This document shows positions 8,258 through 17,800 of a stretch of DNA of 62,686 nucleotides, one piece after another. A model generated the notes under the pieces. It ran no database searches. It was not told the origin of the DNA and saw only the letters and a list, made by a program, of their open reading frames with translations. Made by a program: the position numbers and the translations under genes. Positions within the stretch are counted from its first letter, which is position 1; each line of letters opens with the position of its first letter. Source of the DNA: Oceanisphaera psychrotolerans (GTDB taxonomy: Bacteria > Pseudomonadota > Gammaproteobacteria > Enterobacterales > Aeromonadaceae); assembly GCF_001870485.1 (NCBI RefSeq), contig NZ_MDKE01000014.1, positions 1 through 62,686 on the forward strand. Reading direction: 5' to 3'.

Positions 8258-10489
8258 TCAGCCTTTTACCTGCTCCAGGGCCTGGTTCAGGGTAGCGCTG
8301 GGGCGCATCACTTTCTCCACCGCGGCCGGGTCGACATGGTAATAACCGTCGAGGCCAGCGGACTTGCCCTGTACTTCGTTCAGTTCGGCCACGATTTGGG
8401 CCTCCTGCTCGGTCAGCGTCTTGGCCAGCGGGGCGAAGTGGGCGGCCAGTTCGGCGTCGTCGGTCTGGGCGGCGACTTGCTGGGCCCAGTACAGGCTCAG
8501 GTAGAAGTGGCTGCCACGGTTGTCCAGCTCACCGGCCCGGCGAGACGGCGACTTGCCGTTGTCCAGCAGCAGCTCGGTGGCCTTGTCCAGGCACTTGGCC
8601 AGGATCTTGGCACGGGCGTTGCCTTCCTTGATGCCCAGCTCTTCCAGCGATACCGCCAGCGCCAGGAACTCACCCAGCGAGTCCCAACGCAGGTGGTTTT
8701 CTTCCATCAGCTGCTGCACGTGCTTGGGGGCGGAGCCGCCGGCACCGGTTTCGTACATGCCGCCGCCGGCCAGCATCGGCACGATGGACAGCATCTTGGC
8801 CGAGGTGCCCAGTTCCATGATCGGGAACAGATCGGTCAGGTAGTCGCGCAGCACGTTGCCGGTCACGGAAATGGTGTCCAGGCCACGCTTCATGCGCTCC
8901 ATGGAGAAACGGATGGCTTCGTTGTAGGACATGATGTGAATGTCGAGGCCGTTCAGATCGTGCTCCTGCAGGTAGGCTTCCACCTTCTTGCGCAGCTCAT
9001 TGTCATGGGCGCGCTCGGCATCCAGCCAGAATACTGCCGGGGTGGCGGAGTTGCGGGCGCGGGTTACGGCCAGCTTCACCCAGTCGCGAATGGCGGCGTC
9101 CTTGGTCTGGCAGGCACGCCAGATATCGCCTTTTTCCACGTCGTGCTGCATCAGTACCTGACCGTTGGCATCGACCACGCGCATGGTGCCGTTTTCACGC
9201 AGTTCGAAGGTCTTGTCGTGAGAGCCGTATTCTTCGGCCTTCATCGCCATCAGGCCCACGTTGGGTACGGTGCCCATGGTGCGAGGATCGAAGGCGCCGT
9301 TGGTCTTGCAGAAGTTGATGACTTCCTGATAGATGCGGGCGTAGGTGCTTTCCGGCATGACCGCCTTGGTGTCTTTCTGTTTGCCATCACGGCCCCACAT
9401 CTGACCGGAGTTGCGGATCATCGCCGGCATGGAGGCATCCACGATCACGTCGCTCGGCACGTGCAGGTTGGTGATGCCCTTGACCGAGTCGACCATGGCC
9501 ATTTCCGGGCGATGCTCATAGCAGTCGTGAATGGCTTGCTCGATTTCGTCCTGAGTGGACTGGGGCAGGCTCTTGATCTTCTCCAGAACGCTGTTCATGC
9601 CGTTGTTGGGGTTGACACCCAGCTCGTTGAACAGCTCGCCGTATTTCTCGAATACCTCACGGTAGAACACCTTGACCGCGTGGCCGAACACGATGGGGTG
9701 AGACACCTTCATCATGGTAGCCTTGACGTGCAGTGACCACATCACGCCGGTTTCTTTGCAGTCCTGCAGGGTCTGTTCGAAGAAGGCTTCCAGCGCCTTG
9801 GCGCTCATGAACATGCCGTCCAGCACTTCACCGGCCTGCAGCGGCAGTTCTTTCTTCAGCTCGACCTGACCGGCCTGATTGACGAACTCGATGCGAACGG
9901 TCTGGTCTTTATCCATGGTGACGGACTGTTCGCTGGAGAAGAAGTCGCCGCCATTCATGTAGTCGGCGTGAGAACGGGAGGCCTTGCTCCAGGCACCCAT
10001 GGAGTGAGGATATTTGCGTACAAACGCCTTGACCGCAGCCGGGGCACGACGATCGGAGTTGCCCTGGCGCAGTACCGGGTTGACCGCGCTGCCGAGGATT
10101 TTGGAGTAACGCTCGAGGGCAGACTTTTCTTCGTCGGTTTTTGCCTCTTCCGGCAGATCGGGAATGTCGTAGCCCTGACCTTGCAGCTCCTTGATACAGG
10201 CACGTAGCTGCGGCACCGAGGCGCTGATGTTGGGCAGCTTGATGATGTTGGCGTGCGGATCCTGGGTCAGCTCGCCCAGTTCACTCAGGCCGTCGGCCAC
10301 TCGCTGTGCTTCGGTCAGGCGCTCGGGGAAGGCGGCCAGTACGCGACCGGCCAGAGAGATGTCGCTCAGGGTCACGTTGATGCCGGCGCTGCTGGCAAAG
10401 GTGCGCACGATGGGAAGCAAAGAGTAGGTAGCCAGGGCGGGGGCTTCGTCGGTCAAGGTATATACGATGGTTGGTGCTTTGATTGTCAT
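8258..10489 (-). CDS. icd: NADP-dependent isocitrate dehydrogenase, monomeric type
   Basis: A 743-residue cytoplasmic enzyme of the monomeric IDH family (Azotobacter/Vibrio type, usually 735-745 residues). It converts isocitrate to 2-oxoglutarate and CO2 with NADP in the TCA cycle. Family hallmarks seen: N-terminal [38 protein letters not shown], the [18 protein letters not shown] region, [19 protein letters not shown] and [20 protein letters not shown]. The whole frame is intact. It is monocistronic: a terminator follows and about 220 bp separates it from the upstream diguanylate cyclase gene. Confidence 0.96.
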   Translation of the reverse strand: MTIKAPTIVYTLTDEAPALATYSLLPIVRTFASSAGINVTLSDISLAGRVLAAFPERLTEAQRVADGLSELGELTQDPHANIIKLPNISASVPQLRACIKELQGQGYDIPDLPEEAKTDEEKSALERYSKILGSAVNPVLRQGNSDRRAPAAVKAFVRKYPHSMGAWSKASRSHADYMNGGDFFSSEQSVTMDKDQTVRIEFVNQAGQVELKKELPLQAGEVLDGMFMSAKALEAFFEQTLQDCKETGVMWSLHVKATMMKVSHPIVFGHAVKVFYREVFEKYGELFNELGVNPNNGMNSVLEKIKSLPQSTQDEIEQAIHDCYEHRPEMAMVDSVKGITNLHVPSDVIVDASMPAMIRNSGQMWGRDGKQKDTKAVMPESTYARIYQEVINFCKTNGAFDPRTMGTVPNVGLMAMKAEEYGSHDKTFELRENGTMRVVDANGQVLMQHDVEKGDIWRACQTKDAAIRDWVKLAVTRARNSATPAVFWLDAERAHDNELRKKVEAYLQEHDLNGLDIHIMSYNEAIRFSMERMKRGLDTISVTGNVLRDYLTDLFPIMELGTSAKMLSIVPMLAGGGMYETGAGGSAPKHVQQLMEENHLRWDSLGEFLALAVSLEELGIKEGNARAKILAKCLDKATELLLDNGKSPSRRAGELDNRGSHFYLSLYWAQQVAAQTDDAELAAHFAPLAKTLTEQEAQIVAELNEVQGKSAGLDGYYHVDPAAVEKVMRPSATLNQALEQVKG

Positions 10490-10711
10490 TATTTCGCTCG
10501 TTCCCTGCTTGATAGATGGGGGTTCAGCGGCTCAGCTCAATACCTGCTTTTGGCCGATACTGACGCTGCTCAATGCCGCTGGATTGAATAGCCGACCGGC
10601 ATTGTATGACATATCGCCCTCAAGACTTAAGCGTCCTGAGTAAATTCTGTGGCTTGATTCGACTAAATATATATGTTTCGCCCTGATATCAGCATGATGG
10701 TGCGGCCGTAT

Positions 10712-12217
10712 TCAGGCATGGTCATCCAGATCGGCGCCTCCCACCATGGCGGCAGCCACCCTGCTCGCCTCGGTCGTGCAGGCCTGGTCTCTGCCATTAT
10801 GCTTGGCGGTATAGAGGGCATTGTCTGCATGCTGCACCAGGCTGTCGACGGTATCCTCGGGTTCGAGCTGGGCGATGCCTGCACTGGCGGTGATGCCACC
10901 CCGGCAGGGGAAACGATGCTGACGGATGCTGGCCAGCAGCCGTTCGGCCAGCAGCTTGCCCTGGGCGAGATCGGTTTCAAAGCACAGCACCAGGAACTCC
11001 TCTCCTCCCCATCGGCAGACGGAGTCGGTCTCGCGCAGGTTGTTCTGCAGCAGCCGACCGAACCGGGCCAGCACCTTGTCGCCGGTCAGGTGGCCGTACT
11101 GGTCGTTGATCCGTTTGAAGTGATCGATATCGAGCATGATCACCGACAGCGGGCGCCCGTATCGTTGTGCCCGTCGCAGGTCTATTTCCAGGCTGACGTT
11201 CAGCCCGTGCCGGTTGGGCAGCAGGGTCAGGGCATCGGTCTGCGCCATGTCCCTGAGTTGCCGGTTTACCGCGTTCAGGCGCCAGGCCCAGAACAGACTG
11301 GTGGCAAGCACGGCCATCAGCATGAGCCCCAGTAACGTTGCCAGACGATAATCGGTGACCATTTCCGGCACCATCTGCAATGACAGGTGGCGGTTCATCA
11401 CCTGTTGCCGTTCCTGCTCGGTAATGGCGGCGATGCCCTGATTTAGAATATCGCGCAGGGTCTGTTCCGATTTGAGTACGCCCATGCGCAGCCGGTTGTT
11501 GTAACCGGGGATTTGTCCTGAAATCTTGAGGTTGAACCAGCCTTCTCGTTTGATGGTGTTGGCAGCGACGATCAGCGATCGCAGGGTCATGTCGGCCTTT
11601 CGTTCCGATACCAGCCGCAGGGCCTCGGTTTCCGACTCGGTGTGGATAATGGTCAGGTTGGGAAAGTCCCGGGCGAAAAACTCCGCCATGGCGGTGCCGC
11701 GGGGCAGGGCGATGGTTTGATGTTTCAGGCGGGACACATCGGAGATGAAGGGGTGTTCTTCCCGGGTGATCAGCACATTGGCATCGTCCAGCAGCGTGTC
11801 GGTGAAGATCAGCCACCGTTCCCGCTCGGGGGTCTGGTTGAGCAGACTCAAGGCCACACAGTCGCCATTCCGGGAAGCGGTCAGACTGTCTTCCCAGCTG
11901 GTGGTGGGGTGCAGCTGTATTTGCAGCCCGGTTTTGGCGGCCACCAGGGCTATCAGGTCGGCGGCAATGCCCACATGCCGGTTATGGTCGTCGATGGCTT
12001 CGAAGGGCAGCCAGTCCGGGTCCACGCACATCGAGATCTGCGGATGAGCACTGACATAGGCCTGCTGGGAAACATTCAGGGGTACCGAGGCATCGACGGC
12101 CCAGCTCCCGGTAACGGGGGCGAGCAACAACCATAGCCATAGTCCGTACCACCGGTGGCGGCTCCGGTGCCGTTCGGAGAGCGGGGCTGGGGCAATACTT
12201 GAGGCAGAAGAGTCCAT
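10712..12217 (-). CDS. periplasmic SBP_bac_3 sensor-diguanylate cyclase
   Basis: A 501-residue inner-membrane protein made of a signal/anchor segment (about 23-41), one family-3 amino-acid-binding-type periplasmic domain (about 55-275, with MCVDPDWLPFEAID), a membrane segment (about 292-311) and a C-terminal GGDEF domain with active WGGEEF (404-408). The binding domain likely gates c-di-GMP synthesis by sensing a small ligand directly, as in hybrid BvgS-like sensors. I choose ATG at 12217 because GGGGATAAGA precedes it; an in-frame TTG at 12229 is possible. It is not in an operon. Confidence 0.9.
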   Translation of the reverse strand: MDSSASSIAPAPLSERHRSRHRWYGLWLWLLLAPVTGSWAVDASVPLNVSQQAYVSAHPQISMCVDPDWLPFEAIDDHNRHVGIAADLIALVAAKTGLQIQLHPTTSWEDSLTASRNGDCVALSLLNQTPERERWLIFTDTLLDDANVLITREEHPFISDVSRLKHQTIALPRGTAMAEFFARDFPNLTIIHTESETEALRLVSERKADMTLRSLIVAANTIKREGWFNLKISGQIPGYNNRLRMGVLKSEQTLRDILNQGIAAITEQERQQVMNRHLSLQMVPEMVTDYRLATLLGLMLMAVLATSLFWAWRLNAVNRQLRDMAQTDALTLLPNRHGLNVSLEIDLRRAQRYGRPLSVIMLDIDHFKRINDQYGHLTGDKVLARFGRLLQNNLRETDSVCRWGGEEFLVLCFETDLAQGKLLAERLLASIRQHRFPCRGGITASAGIAQLEPEDTVDSLVQHADNALYTAKHNGRDQACTTEASRVAAAMVGGADLDDHA

Positions 12218-12344
12218 TCTTATCCCCAAACAGTAACATATGAAACCATAATGCGATTTTCGCCGATGGAGAGCAATGGAAAGGGCGATAGTTTTTCGGG
12301 TGGAGACCCTGAAATATTCATCGCAGGGGGAAGTGGCCGGGAAT

Positions 12345-12373
12345 AAAAAACGCCCGGGCGAAACCCGGGCGTT
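12345..12373 (-). terminator. terminator of the dicarboxylate/amino-acid symporter gene
   Basis: Near-perfect inverted repeat AACGCCCGGG/CCCGGGCGTT with a five-base loop, followed on the minus strand by TTTTTTATT. It lies about 20 bp beyond the symporter stop. Confidence 0.9.
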
Positions 12374-12394
12374 GGTGCAGGCGTAGCGCCGTGA

Positions 12395-13723
12395 TCAGGC
12401 CTTGGTGCTGGACTGCTGTCCTGCGCCGTGCGGGAAGTGGATTTCTTCTTCCCGCTTGCCGGCGTTGGGGTTGTTGAAGCGGGCCACATCCATGGCGCCT
12501 TCGCTCTTGCCGACGATACAGGTCACCACCGAATCACCGGTGATGTTGACCGCGGTGCGGATCATGTCCAGCAGACGATCCACGCCGATGATCAGCGCAA
12601 TGCCTTCTACCGGCAGACCCACCTGGTTCAGCACCATGGCCAGCATGATCAGACCCACTCCGGGTACACCGGCGGTGCCGACAGAAGCCAGGGTGGCGGT
12701 CATGATCACCATCAGGTAATCATTGAAGGTCAGATCGATGTTGAAGGCCTGGGCGATAAAGGCGGTAGCCACACCCTGCATGATAGCGGTGCCATCCATG
12801 TTGATGGTGGCGCCCAGCGGTACGGTAAAGGAGGCTATCTTGTTGTCTACCCCCATACGGCGCGTGGCGGTTTCCATGGTCACCGGAATGGTGGCGTTGG
12901 AGGAGGCGGTGGAGAAGGCGAACATGATGGCATCTTCCATTTTCTTCAGGAAGATCAGCGGGTTCAGTCCGGTAAAAGCCCTAAACATGATGGAGTAGGT
13001 CACCAGGCCGTGCAGCAGCAGGGTGCCGGCCAGCACCAGGAAATATTCCATCAGGTTGAAGATGGCATCCAGTCCCAGGCCGGTGAACAGCTGGGCCATC
13101 AGGCAGAACACGCCATAGGGGGCCAGATTCATCAGCAGCATCACCAGCTTCATGATGACGTCGTTGAGGTCGCTGAACAGGGCGGCGATACGCTCCCCCG
13201 GCTTGCCGGCCAGGCTGATGGCAATGCCGAACAGTACCGCAAACACGATGATCTGCAGGGTATTGCCCTGAGCCATGGAGTTGATGGGATTGGTGGGGAA
13301 CATGCCGATGATCACCTCGCCCAGGGTGGGCGCTTCCTTGGCGGCAAAGGAGGTAGCGGCAGTGAGATCGACGCCTTCGCCGGGCTTGAACAGGTTACCC
13401 ATCAACAGTGCCAGGGTGATGGCGATGGCGGTGGTGACCAGATAAAAGGTCAGGGTCTTGCCACCGAGGCGGCCGAGGGTGGACAGGTCTTTCAGTGAAC
13501 TGGTGCCACACACCAGCGAGACGAAGATCAGCGGTACCACCAGCATCTTGAGGCTGGCGATAAAGATCTGACCAACCACCTGCAGCAGGCCATTGACGAT
13601 ATATTCCTGCACCAGGGCGACTTCGGCCAGCAGGGTACGGAAAATAAAGCCGGCCAGAATGCCGAGGCTCATGCCGAGCAGGACCTTGCCGGTCAGCGAC
13701 ATTTTTTTCTTGTCGGTTGTCAT
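12395..13723 (-). CDS. dicarboxylate/amino acid:cation symporter (DAACS family)
   Basis: A 442-residue multi-pass membrane carrier of the GltP/DctA superfamily. The hallmark loop is present as AFSTASSNATIPVTMETA, along with PLGATINMDGTAIMQGVATAF and the late PGVGLIMLAMVL motif. It couples uptake of C4-dicarboxylates, glutamate/aspartate or a related anion to sodium or protons. ATG 13723 has AAGGAGAA upstream; the longer open frame has no ribosome site. A near-consensus sigma-54 promoter lies 137 bp upstream, and the next gene upstream encodes a sigma-54 response regulator, so regulated uptake is likely. The exact substrate is not decidable here. Confidence 0.92.
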   Translation of the reverse strand: MTTDKKKMSLTGKVLLGMSLGILAGFIFRTLLAEVALVQEYIVNGLLQVVGQIFIASLKMLVVPLIFVSLVCGTSSLKDLSTLGRLGGKTLTFYLVTTAIAITLALLMGNLFKPGEGVDLTAATSFAAKEAPTLGEVIIGMFPTNPINSMAQGNTLQIIVFAVLFGIAISLAGKPGERIAALFSDLNDVIMKLVMLLMNLAPYGVFCLMAQLFTGLGLDAIFNLMEYFLVLAGTLLLHGLVTYSIMFRAFTGLNPLIFLKKMEDAIMFAFSTASSNATIPVTMETATRRMGVDNKIASFTVPLGATINMDGTAIMQGVATAFIAQAFNIDLTFNDYLMVIMTATLASVGTAGVPGVGLIMLAMVLNQVGLPVEGIALIIGVDRLLDMIRTAVNITGDSVVTCIVGKSEGAMDVARFNNPNAGKREEEIHFPHGAGQQSSTKA

Positions 13724-13860
13724 CAGATGGATTCTCCTTATCCGATATAAGGGCTCAAAAACGGAGGCGTCAATAACGCCCGAGAAGGGGCCGGCGGCCC
13801 CGGTGTTGCCACCGCCGAGCAGATCGGGGCGGCGGCGGTCTGAACCGCGCCGCACTCTAA

Positions 13861-13876
13861 AGCAAGTAAGGTGCCA
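13861..13876 (-). promoter_or_regulatory. near-consensus sigma-54 (-24/-12) promoter
   Basis: The minus strand reads TGGCACCTTACTTGCT, matching TGGCAC-N5-TTGCW exactly, with the required 10 bp between GG and GC. It points at the symporter gene, giving a leader of about 125 nt. Confidence 0.85.
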
Positions 13877-13956
13877 ATTGTGTATTTTATGGTTAATTTT
13901 TTGTTTTTTAAAGGAAAAATCATTTAGAAGCGGGAGAGTGGTTACCGGGTATAGGT

Positions 13957-13970
13957 ATAACCATGGCTAT
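13957..13970. promoter_or_regulatory. candidate enhancer site 1 for the sigma-54 regulator
   Basis: ATAACCATGGCTAT is an imperfect palindrome about 85 bp upstream of the -24 element. It shares the half-site ATAGCCAT (reverse orientation) with the motif at 14037-14056. Placement fits an upstream activator site; the binding protein is inferred. Confidence 0.45.
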
Positions 13971-14036
13971 GGATGGGGGAGGTTTTTACGGCTAAATTGT
14001 TGTTTGTTTAGGGGTTTTCATGCTCACCGTCAGGTT

Positions 14037-14056
14037 ATAGCCATAATTAATGTTAT
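14037..14056. promoter_or_regulatory. candidate enhancer site 2 for the sigma-54 regulator
   Basis: ATAGCCATAATTAATGTTAT, an imperfect inverted repeat carrying the same ATAGCCAT half-site as site 1, about 165-180 bp upstream of the -24 element. Confidence 0.4.
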
Positions 14057-14218
14057 AGGGGTTTTGCCGGCTCGCCAGGACATCAGGGCCTTGATTCCTG
14101 CCTTAACGACGATGAGCATGATGCGAAAAGGCGATGCAGAAGCCCGCAAACGGGCATCGCGAAACTGATGGCGCTGCCATTGGCAGAGGGGATTAAGGCT
14201 TCTTCAGGGGGCTGCCGC

Positions 14219-15657
14219 TCATCCGTGTTCACCGCCTTCGGCATCTTCGGTGGCGGACTTTTTCAGTCGTTTGCTCAGGGCGGGTTGGGAGATCCCCAGC
14301 AGGCGGGAAGCCAGCGACTGGTTACCCTGGGCGCGGCGCATGGCCTCTGCCACCAGCAGCTCACCGGCCTGTTGCAGCGTGGGCAGGGGTTGAAGCTGTC
14401 CGAACGGGCCCTGCTCCGGGCTGGTAGTGGGCTCCATATGGACCGGCTCCTGATTCAGTGCCCGCCGAAACACCTCCATCGACAGCATCCGGCTGCGATG
14501 CTGGCTGGTGGCATCGAATACCAGGCGCGCAGCTCGCGCACGTTGCCGGGGAACTCGTAATTGGCCAGTAATACCGGCAGCTCCTTGGGGATGCTGGGGA
14601 CGGCCTTGCCCAGTTCTTCTGCGGCTTCTGCCAAAAAATGGGCCAGCAGCAGGGGAATGTCGCCCTTGCGCCGGCGCAGCGGTGGCACCTCTACCTGGTG
14701 GGTACGCAGTCGGTAGTAGAGATCCTTGCGGAAGTCACCACTCTGTTGTTTTCTGGCCAGATCCTGGTGGGTGGCGACCACGATGCGAGCCTGTAGCCGC
14801 CGGGGACGATCGCTGCCCAGAGGGTAATATTCCCCTTCCTGCAGCAGGCGCAGCAGTTTGACCTGGGACGCCAGACTCAGATCGCCGATTTCGTCCAGAA
14901 ACAGGGTGCCGCCCGCCGCCTGTTCGATCATGCCGGCTCTGCTCTTGTCGGCGCCGGTAAAGGCGCCGCGATGATGGCCGAACAGGGTGTCGGCAAACAT
15001 GTTGTCGTCCAGCCCCGCGACGTTCACGCAGACCATGGGGCCGCTTCGTTTGCTCAGGCCGTGAATGGCGCGGGCGATCAGTTCCTTGCCCACGCCGCTT
15101 TCTCCGCTGATCAGCACCGGCTGCCGGCTGGCCGATATGGCCTCCAGATACTGGAATATCGAGCGCATGCTCTTGTCCTGGGTGATGATGTCGTGAAACA
15201 CCTCGGGTTGTTCCAGGGTATCGGTCAGCAGGCGTCGGCGCATCTCCTGATTTTCCAGGCGCATCTCCTGGGCCCGGATCGCGCGCTTGATACTGCCGAT
15301 CAGGCGATCTTCTTCCGTGGTCTTCACCACATAGTCGTAGGCGCCGAGTCGAATACAGCTGACGGCGGTTTCCAGCTGGTTCAGGCCGCTGATGATGATG
15401 ACGGTGATGTCCGGGTATTCTTCCACTATCTGCTGCAACAGCGCTTCACCCGACAGGTGGGGCATGGTCAGATCCAGCAGCACCAGCCCGATCGGCTCAC
15501 GGGCGATAATGCTCATCACGTCGCGGCTGTCGCTGCAGCGATAGCTGTGATTGATGCCGGCCTTGCGTTCCAGGGCAATATCGAGACTGCGCAGAAAAGA
15601 GGGCTCATCATCCACCAGCAGCACCCCGAAGCTGGGGTAGCGATTGTCATTGCTCAC
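14219..15657 (-). CDS. sigma-54-dependent response regulator (one frameshift)
   Basis: Read through a frameshift, this is an NtrC-class regulator of about 479 residues: receiver domain (VLLVDDEPS acidic pocket, phosphoacceptor Asp in LVLLDLTMP), AAA+ domain (Walker A GESGVGKE, intact GAFTGA loop, Walker [11 protein letters not shown]) and a C-terminal Fis-type helix-turn-helix ([20 protein letters not shown]). The frame breaks where CGCGCCCTGGTA is expected and CGCGCCTGGTA is read (gg at 14524-14525). The start is GTG and overlaps by four bases the stop of a histidine kinase stub, the usual coupled layout. It probably activates the downstream symporter through the sigma-54 promoter at 13861. 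Confidence 0.85.
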
Positions 15658-15782
15658 GAGGCGGTTCCTTCAATGCAGGGGAGAAAGACAGTGGCACGGG
15701 TACCCCGGCCGGGTTCGGAATGATACAGCAGTCGGCCGCCGGGTTCCCGTACTATGCTGGCTGAGTGGTGATATACGTCATG
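15654..15782 (-). pseudogene. C-terminal stub of a histidine kinase
   Basis: The last 42 codons read as the end of a kinase ATPase domain: SASIVREPGG followed by LLYHSEPGRGTRATVFLP, equivalent to the G2 box and final strand of HATPase_c. Its TGA overlaps the regulator GTG (GTGA). Upstream, the frame loses similarity and no dimerisation or sensor domain is present before the amtB stop at 15878, so more than 90% of the kinase is missing. The cognate kinase of the regulator appears deleted. Confidence 0.6.
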
Positions 15783-15877
15783 GGGCGGCGCCGCGCTGAA
15801 GGCGGGAGTATACATCGGCATACGGGAGGCTGGCGCCGAAACGTGGCGCTGGCCTCCTGCTGCCGGGCAGGGATTCG

Positions 15878-17085
15878 TCAGTCATCAGAAGTGGCGGCAA
15901 TCTTGTGGATGCTGAGATCGGCGCCGTTGAATTCTTCCTCGTCGCTCAGGCGGATGCCCACCAGCAGACGGATGCCGCCGTACACCAGCAGGCCGCCGAG
16001 CACGGCGACGGTGATGCCGGCGAGAGTGCCCAGCAACTGAGAGACAATACTGACACCACCCAGGCCGCCCAGCGCCTGCTGGCCGAAAATGCCGGCGGCA
16101 ATGCCGCCCCAGGCGCCGCAGATACCGTGCAAGGGCCAGACGCCGAGTACATCGTCGATCTTCCACTTGTTCTGTTGCAGGGTAAACAGCCATACGAACA
16201 GGGCGCCGGCGATGATGCCCACGATCAGGGCCCCGATGGGGTGCATCAGATCGGAACCGGCGCAAATCGCCACCAGACCGGCGAGGGGGCCGTTATGGAT
16301 AAAGCCCGGATCGTTCCGGCCCAGGATCAGCGCGGCGATAATGCCACCCACCATGGCCATCATCGAGTTCAGCGCTACCAGTCCGGAAATGCTGTCCAGG
16401 GTCTGAGCCGACATCACGTTGAAGCCGAACCAGCCGATGGACAGTATCCAGGCGCCCAGCGCCAGAAAGGGAATGCTCGACGGCGGAAAGGCCGCCAGCT
16501 TGCCGTTGCGATAGCGGCCCCGGCGTACCCCCAGCAGCAAGATGGCCATCAGGGCTATCCAGCCGCCCACACCATGCACCACCACCGAGCCGGCAAAGTC
16601 ATGAAAGGCGGCGCCGAAGGTGGCGGCCAGCCAGTCCTGCAGGCCGAAGTTGCCGTTCCAGACGATGCCTTCGAAAAAGGGGTAGACGAAGGCCACCGAC
16701 AGCGTCGAGGCACAGAGGATGGGCCAGAATTTTGCCCGTTCGGCGATGCCGCCGGAGACGATGGCGGGAATGGCGGCGGCGAAGGTCATCAGAAAGAAGA
16801 ACTTCACCAGTCATAACCCTGGCCGGCCGACAGGGTTTCGGCATCCTGAAAGAAGGTGACGCCGTAGGCGACCCAGTAGCCGACAAAAAAGTAGGCGACG
16901 GCGGAAAAACCGAAGTCGGTCATGATCTTGACCAGAGCATTGACCTGGTTCTTGTGGCGGACCGTACCTACCTCGAGAAAGGCGAAGCCGGCGTGCATGG
17001 CAAAGACCATGACCGCCCCCATCAGAATAAACAGGGTGTTGGCACTCTGTGCCAGGGTGTCGATGGCGCTACTGATGCTGTCCAT
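15878..17085 (-). CDS. amtB: ammonium transporter AmtB (one frameshift)
   Basis: Read through one frameshift, a 402-residue Amt/MEP/Rh channel. Typical features are GFAFLEVGTVRHKNQVN, the KFFFLMTFAAAIPAIVSGGIAER region, FAGSVVVHGVGGW, the LGAWILSIGWFGFN segment and HGICGAWGGIAAG near the end. The frame breaks where GACTGGGTGAAG is expected and GACTGGTGAAG is read (cc at 16807-16808). ATG 17085 follows GAGGAGAAG. No glnK lies beside it. NtrC-like palindromes lie just upstream, pointing to nitrogen control. Confidence 0.92.
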
Positions 17086-17115
17086 TAATCTCTTCTCCTC
17101 GATGCCCGCTGGCGA

Positions 17116-17131
17116 TGCAGGCATTGCACCA
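17116..17131 (-). promoter_or_regulatory. candidate sigma-54 promoter of amtB
   Basis: The minus strand reads TGGTGCAATGCCTGCA, with GG and GC separated by the required 10 bp, but it deviates from TGGCAC and TTGC. It would start transcription about 20 nt before the amtB start codon. Confidence 0.4.
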
Positions 17132-17140
17132 TGGTGGTGC
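17125..17140. promoter_or_regulatory. NtrC-like site proximal to amtB
   Basis: TGCACCATGGTGGTGC contains the perfect inverted repeat GCACCA/TGGTGC with a three-base centre, close to the NtrC consensus of TGCAC and GTGCA arms. Confidence 0.5.
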
Positions 17141-17158
17141 CTTTTGGTTATCACCTGT

Positions 17159-17171
17159 CCAGAATGGTGCA
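17159..17171. promoter_or_regulatory. NtrC-like half-site distal to amtB
   Basis: CCAGAATGGTGCA (minus strand TGCACCATTCTGG) repeats the strong half-site of the neighbouring palindrome about 33 bp away, three helical turns, as in paired NtrC sites. Confidence 0.45.
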
Positions 17172-17323
17172 TCACCGTTCTGCTCACGCTTCAGGATGCT
17201 GCCTGTAGTGACCCGGGCTGCGTCGTCAGGCGCTTGGATTGCCGGCATCACGCCGGTGCATGGTCGAATATCAAGCATGAAGCATGCCAGTGTATAAAAA
17301 GTAGCGGTGGTCGCATCATCCTG

Positions 17324-17800
17324 CTAGCGCCGCCGGGCCAGCCAGTGATCGAGCGAGAACATACCGGCACCGCGAGACATCAGCAGCAGCAGGACGGTGG
17401 CCCAGACCCCGTGAACCGGATAGGCACCGGGATAGACCAGCAGCTGGATCACCAGCGTCATCATCAGCAGAGCAAGGGCCGACAGTCGGGTGGCCAGCCC
17501 CAGCAGCAACAGCACGGGAAAGGCATGCTCGGCCAGCGCGGCCAGGGTGGCAGCCAGTTCGGGGGAGAGCAGGGGAAGACTGTATTCGTCCCGAAACAGA
17601 AACACCGCCAGCGGCTTGAGACTGGGCCAGCCGAGGCTGAATTCACCGCTGACGATATCGATGGCCAGGCCATCAATCTTGGTCTGACCCGATTTCCAGA
17701 ACACGGCGGCGATGGCAAAGCGCCCCAGCAGGGCGATGGGCGAATAGGGAATGCGGCTCAGCCACAGGTTGAGCCGGGTGATGATACGGGCTGGATTCAT
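17324..17800 (-). CDS. bufD: DoxX-family membrane protein of the bufferin operon
   Basis: A 158-residue DoxX-type membrane protein with about four hydrophobic segments (SPIALLGRFAIAAVFWKSGQ, AFPVLLLLGLATRLSALALL, the VIQLLVYPGAYPVHG region, WATVLLLLMSRGAG). It starts at ATG 17800, overlapping the upstream DUF2063 gene by ATGA, so translation is coupled. The fourth gene of hvf/buf clusters often encodes a DoxX protein of unknown role, possibly in redox or membrane handling of the modified peptide. Confidence 0.8.
   Translation of the reverse strand: MNPARIITRLNLWLSRIPYSPIALLGRFAIAAVFWKSGQTKIDGLAIDIVSGEFSLGWPSLKPLAVFLFRDEYSLPLLSPELAATLAALAEHAFPVLLLLGLATRLSALALLMMTLVIQLLVYPGAYPVHGVWATVLLLLMSRGAGMFSLDHWLARRR

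Larger units (their letters stand above)
13724..14218. other. regulatory intergenic region upstream of the symporter
   Basis: A 495-bp non-coding stretch. It holds a sigma-54 promoter and two related inverted motifs (listed separately), a GC-rich untranslated leader of about 125 nt and an AT-rich block (about 13878-13925) that could bend. I see no gene here. Confidence 0.6.

Noticed and set aside
8336-9736. Long plus-strand reading frame opposite icd
   Set aside because: It is the antisense shadow of a GC-rich conserved gene; composition is His/Val/Gln-rich with no family pattern and no ribosome site.
12428-13498. Long plus-strand frame opposite the symporter
   Set aside because: Antisense shadow, rich in His, Gly and Gln; the minus-strand frame has a clear transporter family match.
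17276-17300. Alternative sigma-54-like TGGCATGC motif upstream of amtB
   Set aside because: The -12 half is poor, and the NtrC-like sites would lie downstream of it, opposite to the normal arrangement.
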